A DNA stretch of 64,000 nt. It comes from Plasmopara viticola. Lineage: Eukaryota > Oomycota > Peronosporomycetes > Peronosporales > Peronosporaceae. Shown here one piece after another: positions 43,153 through 56,220 of the stretch (positions are counted from its first letter, which is position 1; every line of letters starts with the position of its first letter). Below the pieces are notes generated by a model, which did not search any database, was not told where the DNA came from, and saw only the letters and a program-made list of their open reading frames with translations. Location of the stretch: assembly GCA_001695595.3 (NCBI GenBank), contig MBPM02000003.1, positions 1,240,001 through 1,304,000 on the forward strand, in the 5' to 3' direction. Made by a program: the position numbers and the translations under genes.

Positions 43153-46083
43153 CGAGCAGACGAAAAAAATCCTTCAGTCTTTGAAGGAGATAAGGTGTGA
43201 CGTAACCGTCGTCGCTGGCAGTGTTGCGGTCAACGACTTTTACGCAATACAATATAAATATTTATTTAATACATATGCATAAGTGCTGTCCGTAGAATAG
43301 ACGATTATACAATTTCCAACCAGAGAAGAGTTCCAAATGTCCCATTATCATTGAGACCATGAGTTTCATTGGCTGAAAGCAATCCAGCATGTGTAAAGCC
43401 AGACGGAAGGAAGAACAACAATGGTATTTAAGATGGTAGCAATAGATGGCTGAGAGCCACCAGTAAGACTGTAGCAAGAAAATACGTCGCAAGAGCTCTT
43501 TAAAAAAATTGGAACCGTTAAATTGCCGGTTCCCTTTTGGTAAAGTGTCGGTACCCCTTGATTTAAGCCAATGAGATTAAACTAAATCCACCAATGGGAG
43601 CACTTTATCTCTGTTAATGACCACAGTGTTTTTTCAACCAATGAAAGCGAAAGCAATACCCATCCGGTACCCCTATTTGTCAACTTTCTTGTTTTATAAG
43701 AAATAACTTCTACTCAATATCACTCTTTTCATCATCACTCTTCTCAATATCACTCTTCTCGCACTCTTCTTCTTACAATGAACACTATGCAACCCCCTCG
43801 ATAGCTCTCGTACAGCACTCTGGAAGAGGCAAAGTCGGCGGTTCTCATAAACGCGTGCGCTCAAGGTTTTGAGCTTTGTGTTTGCTGTTTATATCTGGTT
43901 CATTCCGTCCCGGTCGTTCAATCAGAACAGGTTACACTAAATATCAACTTGACGCACTCGTAAGGACTGTAATGAAGTTGGCAACCGAGACCTCGAAGCC
44001 GCGATAATCGACCTCGGCTTTTTTTTCATAGCTGCGTTGAACACCAAATTGAATCAGCAGGTTCATAGAAAGCTAACGTGATGCAGGATAAACACATACA
44101 GATTTTATTTTGGCTTCGACTATTAGACACTTGTCCAGGAAAGCCATTGCGAGAATTGCACGGCATTTGGTCCACCAGCATCAAGATGATCTACAACAGT
44201 AGCGTAGCATTGTCAATAAGCAAGGTATGACAAATTGTCTTTCAACATTGTCTTGCCTGGCTGTCTGGGATCCCAAGACGCTTGACTGAGTGGTAGTGTG
44301 ATAACGCGTTCGCAATGTGTCTGTAATTATTCCAAAAGCGAGACGACCTACAGCAAATGATGCACATTATTATACAAGGCATGGAGCCATACTACAGATG
44401 CCTTGCTTACAATCACCGCCCAATTGTTCATGTGACGATGGTATTCCTCTCCGCAAGCGATACTCACAATCAGCAGTAGCAACACCCAGAAAGACGACGT
44501 AAAGAAAGGCGCATTTCGATAACTTGTTCAGTGCTGCTTTCATTGACAGAAAAATATTGCTTTCATTGACGGAGTTGCTCCTTTTTTTCATTGGCTAAAA
44601 ACAGGAAAACCAGCAGTTTACGAAAAAGGGGTACCGGATGGGTATTGCTTTCTCTTTTTATTGGTTTAAAAGAACACTGTGTTTATTAACAGAGATAAAC
44701 TACTCCCATTGGTGGATTTAGTTTAATCTCATTGGCTTAAATCAAAGAGCCGGCAGTTTACCAAAAGGGTACCGGCACTTTAACGGCTCCCTAAAAAAAT
44801 ATCACTTCTCAATTTGCTTTAAGCAACAAACACTCCACCTCCTTTAGCGACTTTGCCCCGCCCGCGCCTCAGCCTTGCCCGATGACCGGCTTTAATAAGC
44901 TTTCTCCGCGATTGTGTTACAAAGTAGCACTCGTCGTGTCAAATTTAATACTTTGAGGCAGGGATGCTCGTTTTTGGTCACATAATGAGAAAACGAGTCA
45001 TCCTTTGATTGTTGGTACAAGTCACATAGTAGGATTAAACTAGATAACAAAGGGTTGTCTTGCAGCACGAACTTAGTTTTGTTGCACGCTAGTGTGGTAC
45101 AGAGATCTGGGATTTCTTCAGACGGTCGTGGTTTTGTTCTTTCGCCTTTTGTCCTGCTTCTTAAAATACGGACAATAACTTTCAGGTAAGTCACCCCGTT
45201 GGTTTTGCTTGATTTACATTCAACACTACTGAGCTGTTACGTTCGGCTTCGTTGCATGGGAAAACGAGAGACCCGTGAGCTCACGAACCCGTTCATCAAT
45301 ACCACTGAGCTTCTAACAAGCCGTAATAAGGAGCTCAACAAGACTTTTGGATACCAACGGTGAAGCAGCTGAAGCTTGTTCAAGTTATTTGAAACAAAAT
45401 TCCCGATTGTAAGACTCAGGTGCTAGGATTCACTGAGAACTTAAATCGCCAAACGCAAGAGGTTTTGTGAGTTTATTAGACCACTCTATCCATAAACACA
45501 AGAAGTGTAGACAGTAAAACAAAATTTGACTAGCTTTGGCTTTCTTCTTAATGCATTACTAAGGTCTGATTAATCTTCAAAGAGCGCTGAAAATTCCAGC
45601 AAATTTGGGCCAACAAAGAGGCAGTATGACTGAACGCCTATCTCCAAATTTAAGACCTCGTCAACAGCCAAATAAGGTTTCTTGACGACAAGTACGACCA
45701 GCGTCGCGTTCGAACTCATGAGCACCCCGCAAGATGCGACTAGTGCCAACCGCCAAGCAAACATAAACAAACAGGCTAATGTAATCTCTTTTGTAACGAT
45801 AGGAACAGACACGCTATTCATGCAGCAACTACTGTTATATCGTTGTATTCCACTTAGCAACAACAGCATTAACAAGCCCAGGAGCAAGCTCAAATACAAG
45901 CATAAAGACAGCAGGCTAATGAGCGTTTCGAATTTTTCGTCGCATCAAGACCTATGCAAATGTATTTTAGAGATATTTCAATGTATTGCGTTAGAGTCGT
46001 TACCAACAAAACTACCAGTGACGACGGTTACGTCACACCTTATCTTCTTCCGTAAATTGTGGGATTTTTTTGCTTGCTTTCAA
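43153..46083. mobile_element. TIR-type element unit 1, right copy
   Basis: Inverted copy of 11,745-14,662, including the nested MULE. The ends again carry the inverted GACGGTTACGTCACACC core. Confidence 0.5.
43510..44791. mobile_element. Non-autonomous MULE, right copy
   Basis: Same 1,282-bp element as at 13,024-14,305. Here both flanks read TAAAAAAAT (43,501-43,509 and 44,792-44,800), a perfect 9-bp target duplication. This is the ancestral state of the left copy's imperfect pair. Confidence 0.85.
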
Positions 46084-46970
46084 GTATGGTACAGGTCGCT
46101 ATAACTAACCTTGCAGATCGTAGCAACTCCTTCGATTCTTCTTTCTCGAGGGGGGGGGGCGTTTTATCAAATTTCGCTTGGAAAGAAGAACACGCTGAAC
46201 AAAAATGCTGTGGATAAGTCTACTTAATTCTTAATTATACAAATGCATAAGCGAGCGCCAGTGCTGATTTTTTTACGACACCGCACAAGCCCCGTTTGTT
46301 CGTTGCCTTTCGTTATAAGCCTCTCGTTTCGGCCTCAACCTCTTACAGTGTCTCCGTTGCGCTCGCCTTGTCGCTTCCTGCCACCGTCGCCTCCGACGCT
46401 CGCCGGGCTACTCATCTTTAGTGACAAGCCGTCGTTACTCTCGCTGTATTTACTTAAGCACCTAACGCGCCTTGACTTTTTCCCCCTTGTTGTTGTCTGA
46501 TACCTACCGCTCAACGTAGTCTGGCGGAAAACCGTAAGAACCTCATTCAAGGAGTAAACATAAATTTCATTCAAGGGCTTAACAACTTGCGCAGTTCCAA
46601 ACAAAGAACTGCACTTGTATTCGGCCGTGTGTTGAGGTACAATGCTTCACCATTATTTTCTTTTTGCCGACAGCCTCAAAGACTGAAGACATCCTTCTGC
46701 TCCGTCATGAATAGAAGCAACAAGAGCACTTCAAACACTGACTTCGGTACGACCGACTTCAGTCCCTCTACCTTCCCCGGACATTGCGTTTCTGTCCGTA
46801 ATATGTCAGTAGAGATTCCCTTAGCTTTGTGCGGACTATAATTAAGCTTGCATCTCATGCTGTTGACAGTAACCCGCGTAGAAGCTCACCAGCTACGAGT
46901 TGTTCATAAGCATGCCTACATCGCGCCGCTCCGGGTTCCCTCATCAGCTACCAGGAGTTTCAATGTTATA
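46084..46970. other. Non-coding part of block A'
   Basis: Mirror of 10,870-11,744, with a G10 tract at 46,150-46,159 and no recognisable gene. Confidence 0.4.
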
Positions 46971-46971
46971 G

Positions 46972-47409
46972 TCTAGCGAGTCTGAATTCGCTCTTCAAAA
47001 TCTCGACGCTTTGCGTCTTAATGCGCTGAAACTGGCTCCGACACCGGGTAATGCAGCAAAACAGCATCGCGTGTGGATTCCTTGTCTACGAGCTATAAAG
47101 CGTAAGTATCTCGTTGAGGTGCTTAATGAACTTGCAAAAGCCGATCAGCTACAGCTTTCGAAAGACGCTCGCCAGGCTCGTATTTTTCAAGACTTTAAGC
47201 TCATCCCGAACGCTTCACGTGCTTTACCTAACCCAAAAAGGTCATTAGCACTTGCTGTGCCTTCCAATGCATCAATATCATATTCAAACGTTGTTGTTTC
47301 ACCCAGTTCAGTACCCGAACGACCATACGATGCTTACCGATGGAAGCTGCCTTTGTTCATAGAGGAGCGCTTGCTTTCGTTACAGGCAAGTGATTTTTTT
47401 CAGTCATAG
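46972..47409 (+). pseudogene. Fragment of unknown ORF, right copy, truncated by the block edge
   Basis: The frame is open from just after a TAG at 46,969 and has no ATG. It reads ALQNLDALRLNALKLAPTPG through to LLSLQASDFFQS. The protein is identical to the left copy (10,818-10,420). The left copy has further coding-like pieces beyond the block edge; here similarity ends at 47,619. Confidence 0.4.
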
Positions 47410-47619
47410 ATTTGTTAGCGTCAATATAAGGCAGGGCAAATTCGACGTCACCAGCATCAAAACCTATACAAAGTGGCGGATCCTTATCCGACATAATGAC
47501 GTCAGGTGCAGGAGAGAAGAATGGAGAAACAGAAGGGAAGTGACTTAGAAATAGCAACCTGAGAGACAGTTAAAGCTTTCACAAAAGAGTCCAGCTGCCT
47601 CTTACGGATGAATTCGCGG

Positions 47620-47968
47620 CGACAATTCTACCTTTAAACTTTGACAAGTAAATACAATTCAAGTACGGATGGCTCAAATATGACTCGATCGGTCTTGAAG
47701 ATGATAGCCCGCGTGACATGGAATACAGACGCCTGTATTCTGGCGTGCGAGAGCGGATACTGTATACAGCAATAGAATTATCAAAGCCAATACTTTTTAG
47801 GAAGCAGTGAAAGGTCCGGACTAAGCGCACTGGCGCAGAGCGACCCATCTGGAGCTCGAGTCAATGTGAATTCGTGACGTGTTTTGTGTAGCCAAGCCAC
47901 CTAACGGAAAATGAGCTATTGCTACAAATTGGTTATTTTGGATCAAGCAAAGTAGATGGGTTCATTTA
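47620..47968. other. Junction filler between A' and B'
   Basis: These 349 bp match neither end of the left block, nor the DNA just outside it. A minus-strand frame (47,848-47,579) covers most of it (FKGRIVAANSSVRG at its end) but is not recognised. It sits exactly where the two ends of the 18.9-kb segment are joined in the right copy. It could be DNA captured during joining or a later insertion. Confidence 0.6.
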
Positions 47969-49422
47969 AAAATACAAGGCATGTTTCGTGGCAGAGGAGT
48001 TTTCCGAAAAGTATGGCATCGACTGCACAAAAACGTTTCGTTTGTCGCTAGTTATGTAATGTTGCATATGGCGATTGCGATTACGAAGCACTATGAATTG
48101 AAATTTGACTAGCTTAATGTAGTGGTAGCGATTCTGTATGAAAAGACATAATAAAGAAACATTTTTTGGCGTGTCCAGGATTTATGGAACTTGATGTCGA
48201 TTTTGATTGCCTGGAGTTGGTCAATGCAACTACCACCTTGAGCAAGCATCGCGGGTGTGGAACAAGACGTTCGGTTCATTAATTTGATCTTTGTATGTAC
48301 ACTGAGATCGTGAAAGAAATTGTGTTTTAAAATCGGTATACGTGTTTGATGAGAAAGCTCGGCTTACTTGATTGCACGCGCCAAAGACGATTAAAAGACT
48401 CGTTTTGAAACAACCAACATGGTCAAGAGCAAATTCATTCATGGAATTAAGCTTTCAAATAGAGCAGATGGAAGTGTGACTGTGTGCCAGTGCCTTTATG
48501 TGGTTGACATTCTTAAGCGTTTTGGCTTGGGAGATTGCAAGGCCGTAACTAGTCCAATCGACATAAGCTCTCAGCTTGTTTACCGCAACACCACAATCAA
48601 GATCAATGCTTTTTCCGTGAAGCAGTTGGTGCTTTGATGCATCTGGTTTCTGCAACGCGGCCGGACATTGCATATGGCCTGGCTAAGTGTGATTGGAGAA
48701 CCCCAAAAAAAAACTGGTTACGGCTAACCATCTCCGTAACCTGCAAGGCACTGAGGCCTATGGACTCTGCTACAAGTCGAGTAATACAATTGACTTTCGT
48801 GAATATTCAGGCGCGGATTGGGCTGGTGATATCGCCGACGGAAACTAACGCCAGGCTGCACGTTTATGCAATCGGGTGCTCCAGTGTATTGGGGGAGCAA
48901 AACACAGTCGATTTATTTGCTGTCGACGAATGAAGCAGAATATATGCGGTCAGCTTAGCAGTCTAAAAGGCAACTAGAATCGCAGTCTACTTAACAAAAT
49001 CAAGGCCAAGCTCGAAAAATGTTAGGATAATCACTCATGCATAAAGATGACCAAGGATTTCGCCAACCACGGCCGCATCAAACACATCGATATCAAATAT
49101 AATATCCGTGATGACATTCAGCGTGGTAAAGTACTGTAAATTGACGGTGATGGTGGCAAAAGCCACGTCTAAGAGACTTTACGAACCACGCCACAATCAT
49201 TTGACAGCAGCGCTTTTTGATCATGCGTGTTCGCATTGCGCTGTGCATGTCCAGTGCAACTCCTGCACAATACACGGCTCTGCGACGGTTCAAATAAGTG
49301 ACGATGGCGCCATAGACAAACGCATGGATAGGCGCACTCAAGATAATAGAGCCTGTATGGGAAGATAATTGTGCCCTGATTCTAATTGGTTCGAATAAAC
49401 GGGAAGCAGCATGTAGTTGCAA
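47969..49422 (+). mobile_element. Copia element fragment, 5' part missing
   Basis: It corresponds to 27,633-29,087 on the left. It starts abruptly in pol just after the FLGYEK motif and contains RT (YVVDILKRFGLGDCKAVTSP at about 48,500; SATRPDIAYGLAK at about 48,645), RNase H and the 3' LTR-like end. The gag half present on the left (29,088-31,361) is absent, so this is a breakpoint truncation. Confidence 0.75.
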
Positions 49423-49568
49423 ATTAAGGACCTCATAGATATACTCACTTTCGAATCTTTGAGCTTTTAAGTAAGTGTTTTTGTTCTTTTCTTTTCTTGA
49501 TTTTTTGCTCCCTTCGGTTCTCTCTACATAGAATTGTGTTAGAAATCTAGAAATCTACCGTCTGAGCC

Positions 49569-51425
49569 TCAATTTGTGCGCCGAATCCGGTTGTCATTTT
49601 CATTTCCGTTATTTAAAAGAAAAGTGTTCTTGTAAAACTGCATCTTTGTGACTGACAGAATTCGCGTATAGATCTCTGAGCACACTGTAGTTGCTATGAG
49701 GAATGACCCCGAGTCGATCAAATCAGTATCCGATAATCCAGGCTGCAATTCTTTTTGAGCGGTCAAGATTTATATACCAAGAAGGTCCCGGTATGTTCGG
49801 TGAATCGGCATCAACAAATCTGTACAACACCGTAATAGTGAAATCGTTCGTGGTTGAGATTTGCCACCTTACGCGGCAGCTTCCAGCGCATCGCTAGTGA
49901 AGGTGAGAAGTTTTGTCGAGTGGGGCTACGTGCGTCTTAGTGCAATATAGCCTTCGATAGTCATGCGTGGAATACGTCTGTACGTCAATCTTTTTGTAAA
50001 AAGGAAACCATCGTTTGTGCGTCATCAACATTTAAATTGTTGACTGGAGTGCGAAAGTGACTTGAGCTGGCAAATATTTTGGCTCTTAAACGTTATATTA
50101 ATCCAGCGTTGCTGAAAAAATCCCTTGTGGTCTTCGTGAGATGAATATGAGCACCAAGTAGACACCTCATTTAAGCTTTAATGAAAATCGGTGCTCCATA
50201 CACTCAATACAAGTTCCGTTCTCGGTGCACCAAAAAATCGCTGCTTCAACCCGCAAAATTACAAATAATGTGGTTAACATCACAACATCACTTTGTCGCC
50301 TTTTTAAAAAAAAGCATTGGCTTTGTTGTAATATCGATAGCAAAATAAGTAGTTTAGAGGGCTTTAACTTGGCTAAATTGAATGAATTGAGGGGGTGAGG
50401 TTTTATTCTAAAAGGATTGCGGAGACACATTAAATGGCAGGGCATAGTCTATTAGGCCGAAACAGTTGATATAATCAATGCGAGGATTAGATGGTTGTGT
50501 TTCAGTATATCATCCAAATTTTCGGTTGTACAAAAAAATCGAACGTTTTGGTTTGTCCGATTCCGAACGTGGGCTCAAGTACGATCCCAATACACCAAGG
50601 CTGAAACAAAGTCATCGATCAAAATACTGAGGTTGGAAATGTTTGCATCATCAAGAATCAAATAATTTTTAATTTAAGATGTGAAATGCTAAATAGCGGT
50701 TCTATTGAAGCTATTAACGGTTGCTAAGGGGTCGAAGGACGTCCAGATTGGCGGTTTAATAGAAAATACATAGAAAAAGTTGAAAAAGTTGAAAAAGTCC
50801 TGAAATTCCAGCTTTAAAAAGGCATTGATTTATTATATTGCTGCGTGACCTGATCCGCAATAGATATAGATAGCAGCCTTTAATTGAGCAAATCAATTTT
50901 ATAAGCCTCGAGAAGATTAAAAAACATCCGACTCGGCATCGGTTTAAGCCTGAAAAACAGCGTGACTCTTCTGATGGTCTACCCGATGCCATTGTTCCCA
51001 AATTGCTAAATTATTAAGAAAAGTGTTGTGGCACTGCCACCTGGATGCTGTAAGAATAAGAGCGAGCTTGGCCCATCTCCGCTTTTCTCATATCGAGTGA
51101 TTTTTACAAAAGCATTCACTTAAAGAAGGATGGTCGACTTTCCTTACACCAGTGACCAAACATACCGCACTTGCGACATTTTTACTTTGGCTTTACACCA
51201 TACGCGCGCGACGGCTATTGGACTTCTCATTTCTGCGCCAACGATGTTTTTCGCCTTCTGAGCTAGTGATAATCTTCGTAAAAAATTATAGCAATGTCTA
51301 CGACGACTTGTGCCTCCATAGCAAACTCTAAGATTCGATGATTTGCTGGCGGGGCTCGATGGCATGCGTTGATTGTCATGAATGCGCTTAAGTAGTGAAT
51401 AATGTTTCTTATTGAGTAGCATCAA
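49569..51425 (-). mobile_element. LTR-retrotransposon gag/pol relic, right copy
   Basis: Inverted copy of 25,632-27,487 with the same degenerate zinc knuckle (CRKCGMFGHWCKES, near 51,178 on the minus strand). It is non-functional. Confidence 0.45.
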
Positions 51426-54201
51426 AAGTGAAACTTGTTGAATGTGTAGTGATTCAAGCGCGTGTCATATTCGAAAATATCTAGAAATGCTGTCAGCACC
51501 TTATCTTTCGTATTTGCTAAAATGAAAACACTTGTAATAGTTGTAATAACAAACCCTTTCTACATATTCAAATCCTGACTGGAGATGATATGACAATAAA
51601 CGTTGTTTCTCTTTTCATTCAATAGTGCTTTGTTATATCCTGTACAAATTGCTTTGCAAATGAACGGCTCACTCGATGAAGTCTCGGAAATTGTCCCGTA
51701 GCATGTCGAGAAGAATGTGACTTTTCGATGGCAGCGATCAACTATTTAGAATTTTGGCTCGTGACACAACGCTCTGGATGTGCTGAGAACGTCGAGTAGC
51801 TGTATAATTGTTGAACGGGGTGCTACATCGGTATTTTTTTACTCGTACTGATCACACATACCCCTGAATTCTAACAAGAAAATTCTTGTAGACTTGTCAA
51901 ACCTTAAAATACCTCTATTCACGCTAGAGTTTTGAGGATTGGCAGCACAAACACGAGCCAAATACAAGGTTAGTGCAATCATAGCAAGGAGTTTAATTTG
52001 AACGTAAAGTCCATGTGTGCAAAATACAAATAGCTGGAAAGTATCAACTCTCTACTGGGTTGCAGTCACACGCTCGGGTTTGAGTCATACCGCATCCTTA
52101 GTGCAGCAACCAAATCAAGCGTTAAGCTATCAGTCGAGTTGGTAGCCAGCGAGTGGTCAAACGTACGATCAAGGCAAGAATTAAGTGAAACGGTGAGCAA
52201 TATATCCATCTCGGCGGCCTAGCTAGTAGTAAAGAGAGCAACCAGCAACTGGCTGAGCAATTAGCTCAAAAGCGAATTCGCTAAGCGAGGGAGCGAGGCA
52301 ATAGATGTCAGGCAAAGTAGTAACTGGTCAGTTGCTTAAACCTAGTTCTAATTACACGATAAGATTGCTTGCGTAGTAGAAGACAAACGAGGCGTCACGA
52401 ATATTTCTGTGGGAAATTATTGAGATCTGAGCTGCACTCCGTGTCCTACGACAAATTATCATCATACGTGTGTACCATGTGTTATGGTTAAGGCGGATAG
52501 ATACGTTTTTAGCCATTTGCACAACAAAACAGCCAAATATGTTTTACTAATAGTAGCCCCTGACACAATGACGACGAAAGTTTCATTCGTTAAGGCAGCT
52601 TAAATTGCTTAAACTTTATCTTCAATGTTCGATTGAGCTCTTTTAATTGATTAACCTGAACTTACAAATTATAAATTAAAGCGTATTCCTTAGCAACATA
52701 TGCCAAGAAATGTACCGCAATCGAATAAACAGATAAGAACTTCTACTACAATGTACTTTATAATGTGTAATTTACACATTAAAAATTGGCCAAAATCTGC
52801 ACCATGATGAAACCAGTGTAAGAAAAGAATAGATTACACAACAAGATTCCATTTCGTTCGTGACTTACTACTGCTTGCCTTGCTCACGTAAGCAATTGTC
52901 ATGATTCAGCGTATTGGGGCTAGATCACATCAGCTCTATATGAGCACTATGTAAGATTACGACCACAACCTCACAAATATACTTGCTTTTCTAAGGTACT
53001 TGAAGTGCCAATTTAACAACTTGAGCATCTTTTTGTCGTTTTTCTTTGGTTGTCCTCTTTTTTTCGTTGAATGTTAGCGCACCACACAAACCTTCGACAA
53101 TGTCAAGTCGGTTGGCTGGTGGTAGAAAATCTAGTCCAAGCCCAGCGCTGTATGTCAGTGCGAACAAAGTTGCTTCCCATATTGATCACTGACTTCCTCC
53201 AAATGTTTGCTGTAACGTTGGCGACGAAGCGCGTAAACATGCAAAGCTATCACCTACACATGCCCATTGCATAAACACTTGGCAATTAATCGAGCAAAAT
53301 TATTACTTGGCATATTACATCTCACAAAAATAACAAACCTGCAGCAAATTCTATGACTGACACGTCAGCGAGTGATTTCAAAGCAGTCTAAACTCATTTG
53401 TTGGATTTTGAGAATTTTTTGTTGGTGATGGTCATATCGATCGAACCCGTTGCTCTTTTCGCCGACGAATATTGCTAAAATTCTAAAAATAAGTTGATCG
53501 TAGAAAGCTCACTTGTGACATTCCACATTCTTAGACGTCAAGGTACCATATCAAGGAGATGGACTGTACAAACGCTAGCACCAATTTCTGTCAGCCATTC
53601 AAGCCCTTGTTGGTGTTCTCAGCAGTTTGGTTGGTTATTTCATCGTATGCCTTTACTTTGCACACTCTCGCTAATTCCAGCACAGCAATTTTTGGATTCG
53701 ATGACTTGAACTTCTGATCATTTTTTCCATTTAGTAACGGAATCAAAATATTTGTGGTATAATTATCGTGGCAAGAAGGTCCCTTCCTTTTGTACAAAAA
53801 ACGGAAGCTGGGTCGAGAGGCAAACATTTAGAAAACTGGAGAAGGCATGTTCGATTCGCTTGGGTGTCTCCAGAACCAAAGTGACTTGAACAATCTAAAT
53901 CGTACCATTGCCGCTGTTAAAGCAAGCAACTAAAAGGGTTTCTATAAATGTAGCCTTTTAGAGTGTTTAATCGAAGGGTGAATGGAAAAAATATATCTTT
54001 TCAAAGTAAGTGGGAAAAATATTCCTCCATAACAAAAAAATGATGAATTTGCAAGAAATTATAAATATTTTTGCAACAATGGTAAAATATACATGTTAAA
54101 TATAAAAATTATAGAGATTGAATAGTAACTTTACCGCATACAATCTTTGGGGAGCCTTGATGAGGTGCCTACAATGCAATGCAAACAGAGAGATGGCGCA
54201 G
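51426..54201. other. Unrecognised interval of block B'
   Basis: Mirror of 22,870-25,630. No gene or RNA is recognised. It contains the counterpart of the 12-nt-arm palindrome near 52,770. Confidence 0.4.
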
Positions 54202-56220
54202 ATCAAATCGACTTGTGACAAATATGGGAGTCACTACATAGACTGGACAGATAGTCTGTATACTGTTCAAAGTCTTGGCGTAAGTCGGTATCACTAAGTG
54301 CACCCTTATTCACAATAACGCCAGTAAATCCACCTGAACACAGCTTGTATGGTAGTTTTAAGGTACCCCCGTCTTCGGATGGTTGGGGTGAAAGGCTGTG
54401 GCAGTTCGGCGAATAGGGCAAAATGAGGTTGAGCCAGTGGTGTTATCACCGAATCAGGTATGTTGCTGTGAAGGCAATGAAAGAATATGTGGCATAAAAA
54501 AATTTGTGGTTGGCACAAACATTTTTGTCACTACAACACATGATAAAACGACGACGAGAGGAGACATGGTGGGAGAGAGCGGGTGGCAAGCGAAGAGTCC
54601 GACGTAAGGTCATCAAATGGAATTGATTTTTTTTCACTGAAATTTACGAGAGTCGAGAAGATGTGAACACTTATTGAGTACAATCGCCGTGTTTGCCGTG
54701 CATACGTGTTTACTTTAAGCGACTTTCGTCGATACAAATGTGTTTTTTGAATACATCATGTTTATCTATGGTTCGATTTGCGTATGAGAAAATGCTTAAA
54801 CCTCTGACACGATTTGCCGCGTACACATGTGATGTTACATCGGTTGATCTTTACTCGCGGGATGCTCGACGTGCCCTTACGACAAAGCAGCTGGCGCAAA
54901 GTGATGTCGTGCGTAAATTGGTGCATACACATTGCCAAAACCTGTCGTCAGTAATCATTCTGGATCGTTTAGAAGGCATGTGAATAATCTTGATGTACGA
55001 GAACTGTGCGAACGCTTGCAAAATACTTATGAAAGAGTTTTATGGTGACGATAAAAATCAATTTCAGTCATTTTTGTCGTACTGCGAAGTTCTGAGAAAC
55101 GCGGGCATGCGGTATTCATTTATTTGAAAAAAAGGGTTTCTGCGGGCAGCAATTCATTATATGCAAGATTTTCATGCATTTGCTCTATATTCATTACGCG
55201 GCTTGGCACTAAATGGCACTTTTCTCAAAAACAAAGCTGGAGGTGAGCTGTTGGTGGCGTGTTTCAAAAATGGGAACAACGAGATTCAGTTGGTTGCAGT
55301 CGCATTCGTCAGCAGTGAGACCAAAGCAATTTGGGCGTAGTTCATCAAGTTTCTGTTCCAGCATTAACCTGTACTTTCAACCTTTGCATTATTGATCGTG
55401 ACAAGGGATAAGTGCCAGCAATGAAAGATAATGACAAAGAGATGCCACATTTCTTTTGCTCACGTTACTCTATGGAAAACTTCAATCTAACCTTAAAAAC
55501 AAAACAAAACGTTGAAGGAACATACATGGAGCTTAGCACGTGCACAGACCAGGCAACCACAAGAAGCGAAAGAAGAAGACCTGATGGAACTAAATCGCGA
55601 GGCAGTCAATGGCTGGCTGACGTTGGCGGTTTATTGCCCATAATTCATGCGGTGCTTACTTCCAATTACGTCGAATCCATGAACAACGCGCTGAAAAATA
55701 TCCTTGAAATGCTAATTTTGGATGATGGCAATTGAATGCTATGTCTGTACGAAGTGGCTCGAATTTGCTGGACAGACAAAACAATGGAATGCGGTCACGT
55801 CTTATGCAGCCAGTTGCATCACTTCAATGTTAAAAATGTACTAGAAAACAATACAAGTATGTCCAATTTCAACTGCATCGTTTGTTGTGTCGGTTCGAAT
55901 TGATATAAACGAGACAATGGAGTATGCTGTTGAGGTAAACAGTACCAGCGGTACCTGCACATGCGGTTCTGAAAAGGATTTGAATGCTATATGTCGACAC
56001 CCCATAGTAGCACTCAAATTTTCAAATCAGCTGTCACGTGCAAATTTGTTATTTGGGAACATGTGGTCAACCAAAACGTATCTACTTGCCTACGATAAAG
56101 CACTCAAAGTGAAAAAGCCGTTTGTGACAAAAAGTGAACTGGTAAAGAGGGAGCATCGTTCACCTAATCCAAGAAATAGGGTCGACCTAAAATGAGGCGA
56201 ATCAAGTTACAACATGGTAA
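54202..56220 (+). pseudogene. MULE transposase relic, right copy
   Basis: Plus-strand copy of 20,845-22,860. LALNGTFLKNKAG lies at about 55,205, NYVESMNNALKNILEMLIL at about 55,665 and the SWIM Cys/His motif (CTCGSEKDLNAICRH) at about 55,957. The Asp-to-Asn change is also present, so it predates the duplication. Extra stops not in the left copy (for example after ETKAIWA) show continued decay. Confidence 0.75.

Larger units (their letters stand above)
37861..47619 (-). repeat. Block A', inverted copy of block A
   Basis: This matches 10,210-19,924 in reverse. It begins at ATATGAAAAG (pairing with the inner end of A) and ends at CGCGG (pairing with the outer end). All A elements are present: MED31, EGF pseudogene, unit 2, solo LTR, MULE, unit 1 and the unknown ORF. 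The last 40 bp near 47,580-47,619 are more diverged (about five mismatches) than the rest. Confidence 0.9.
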
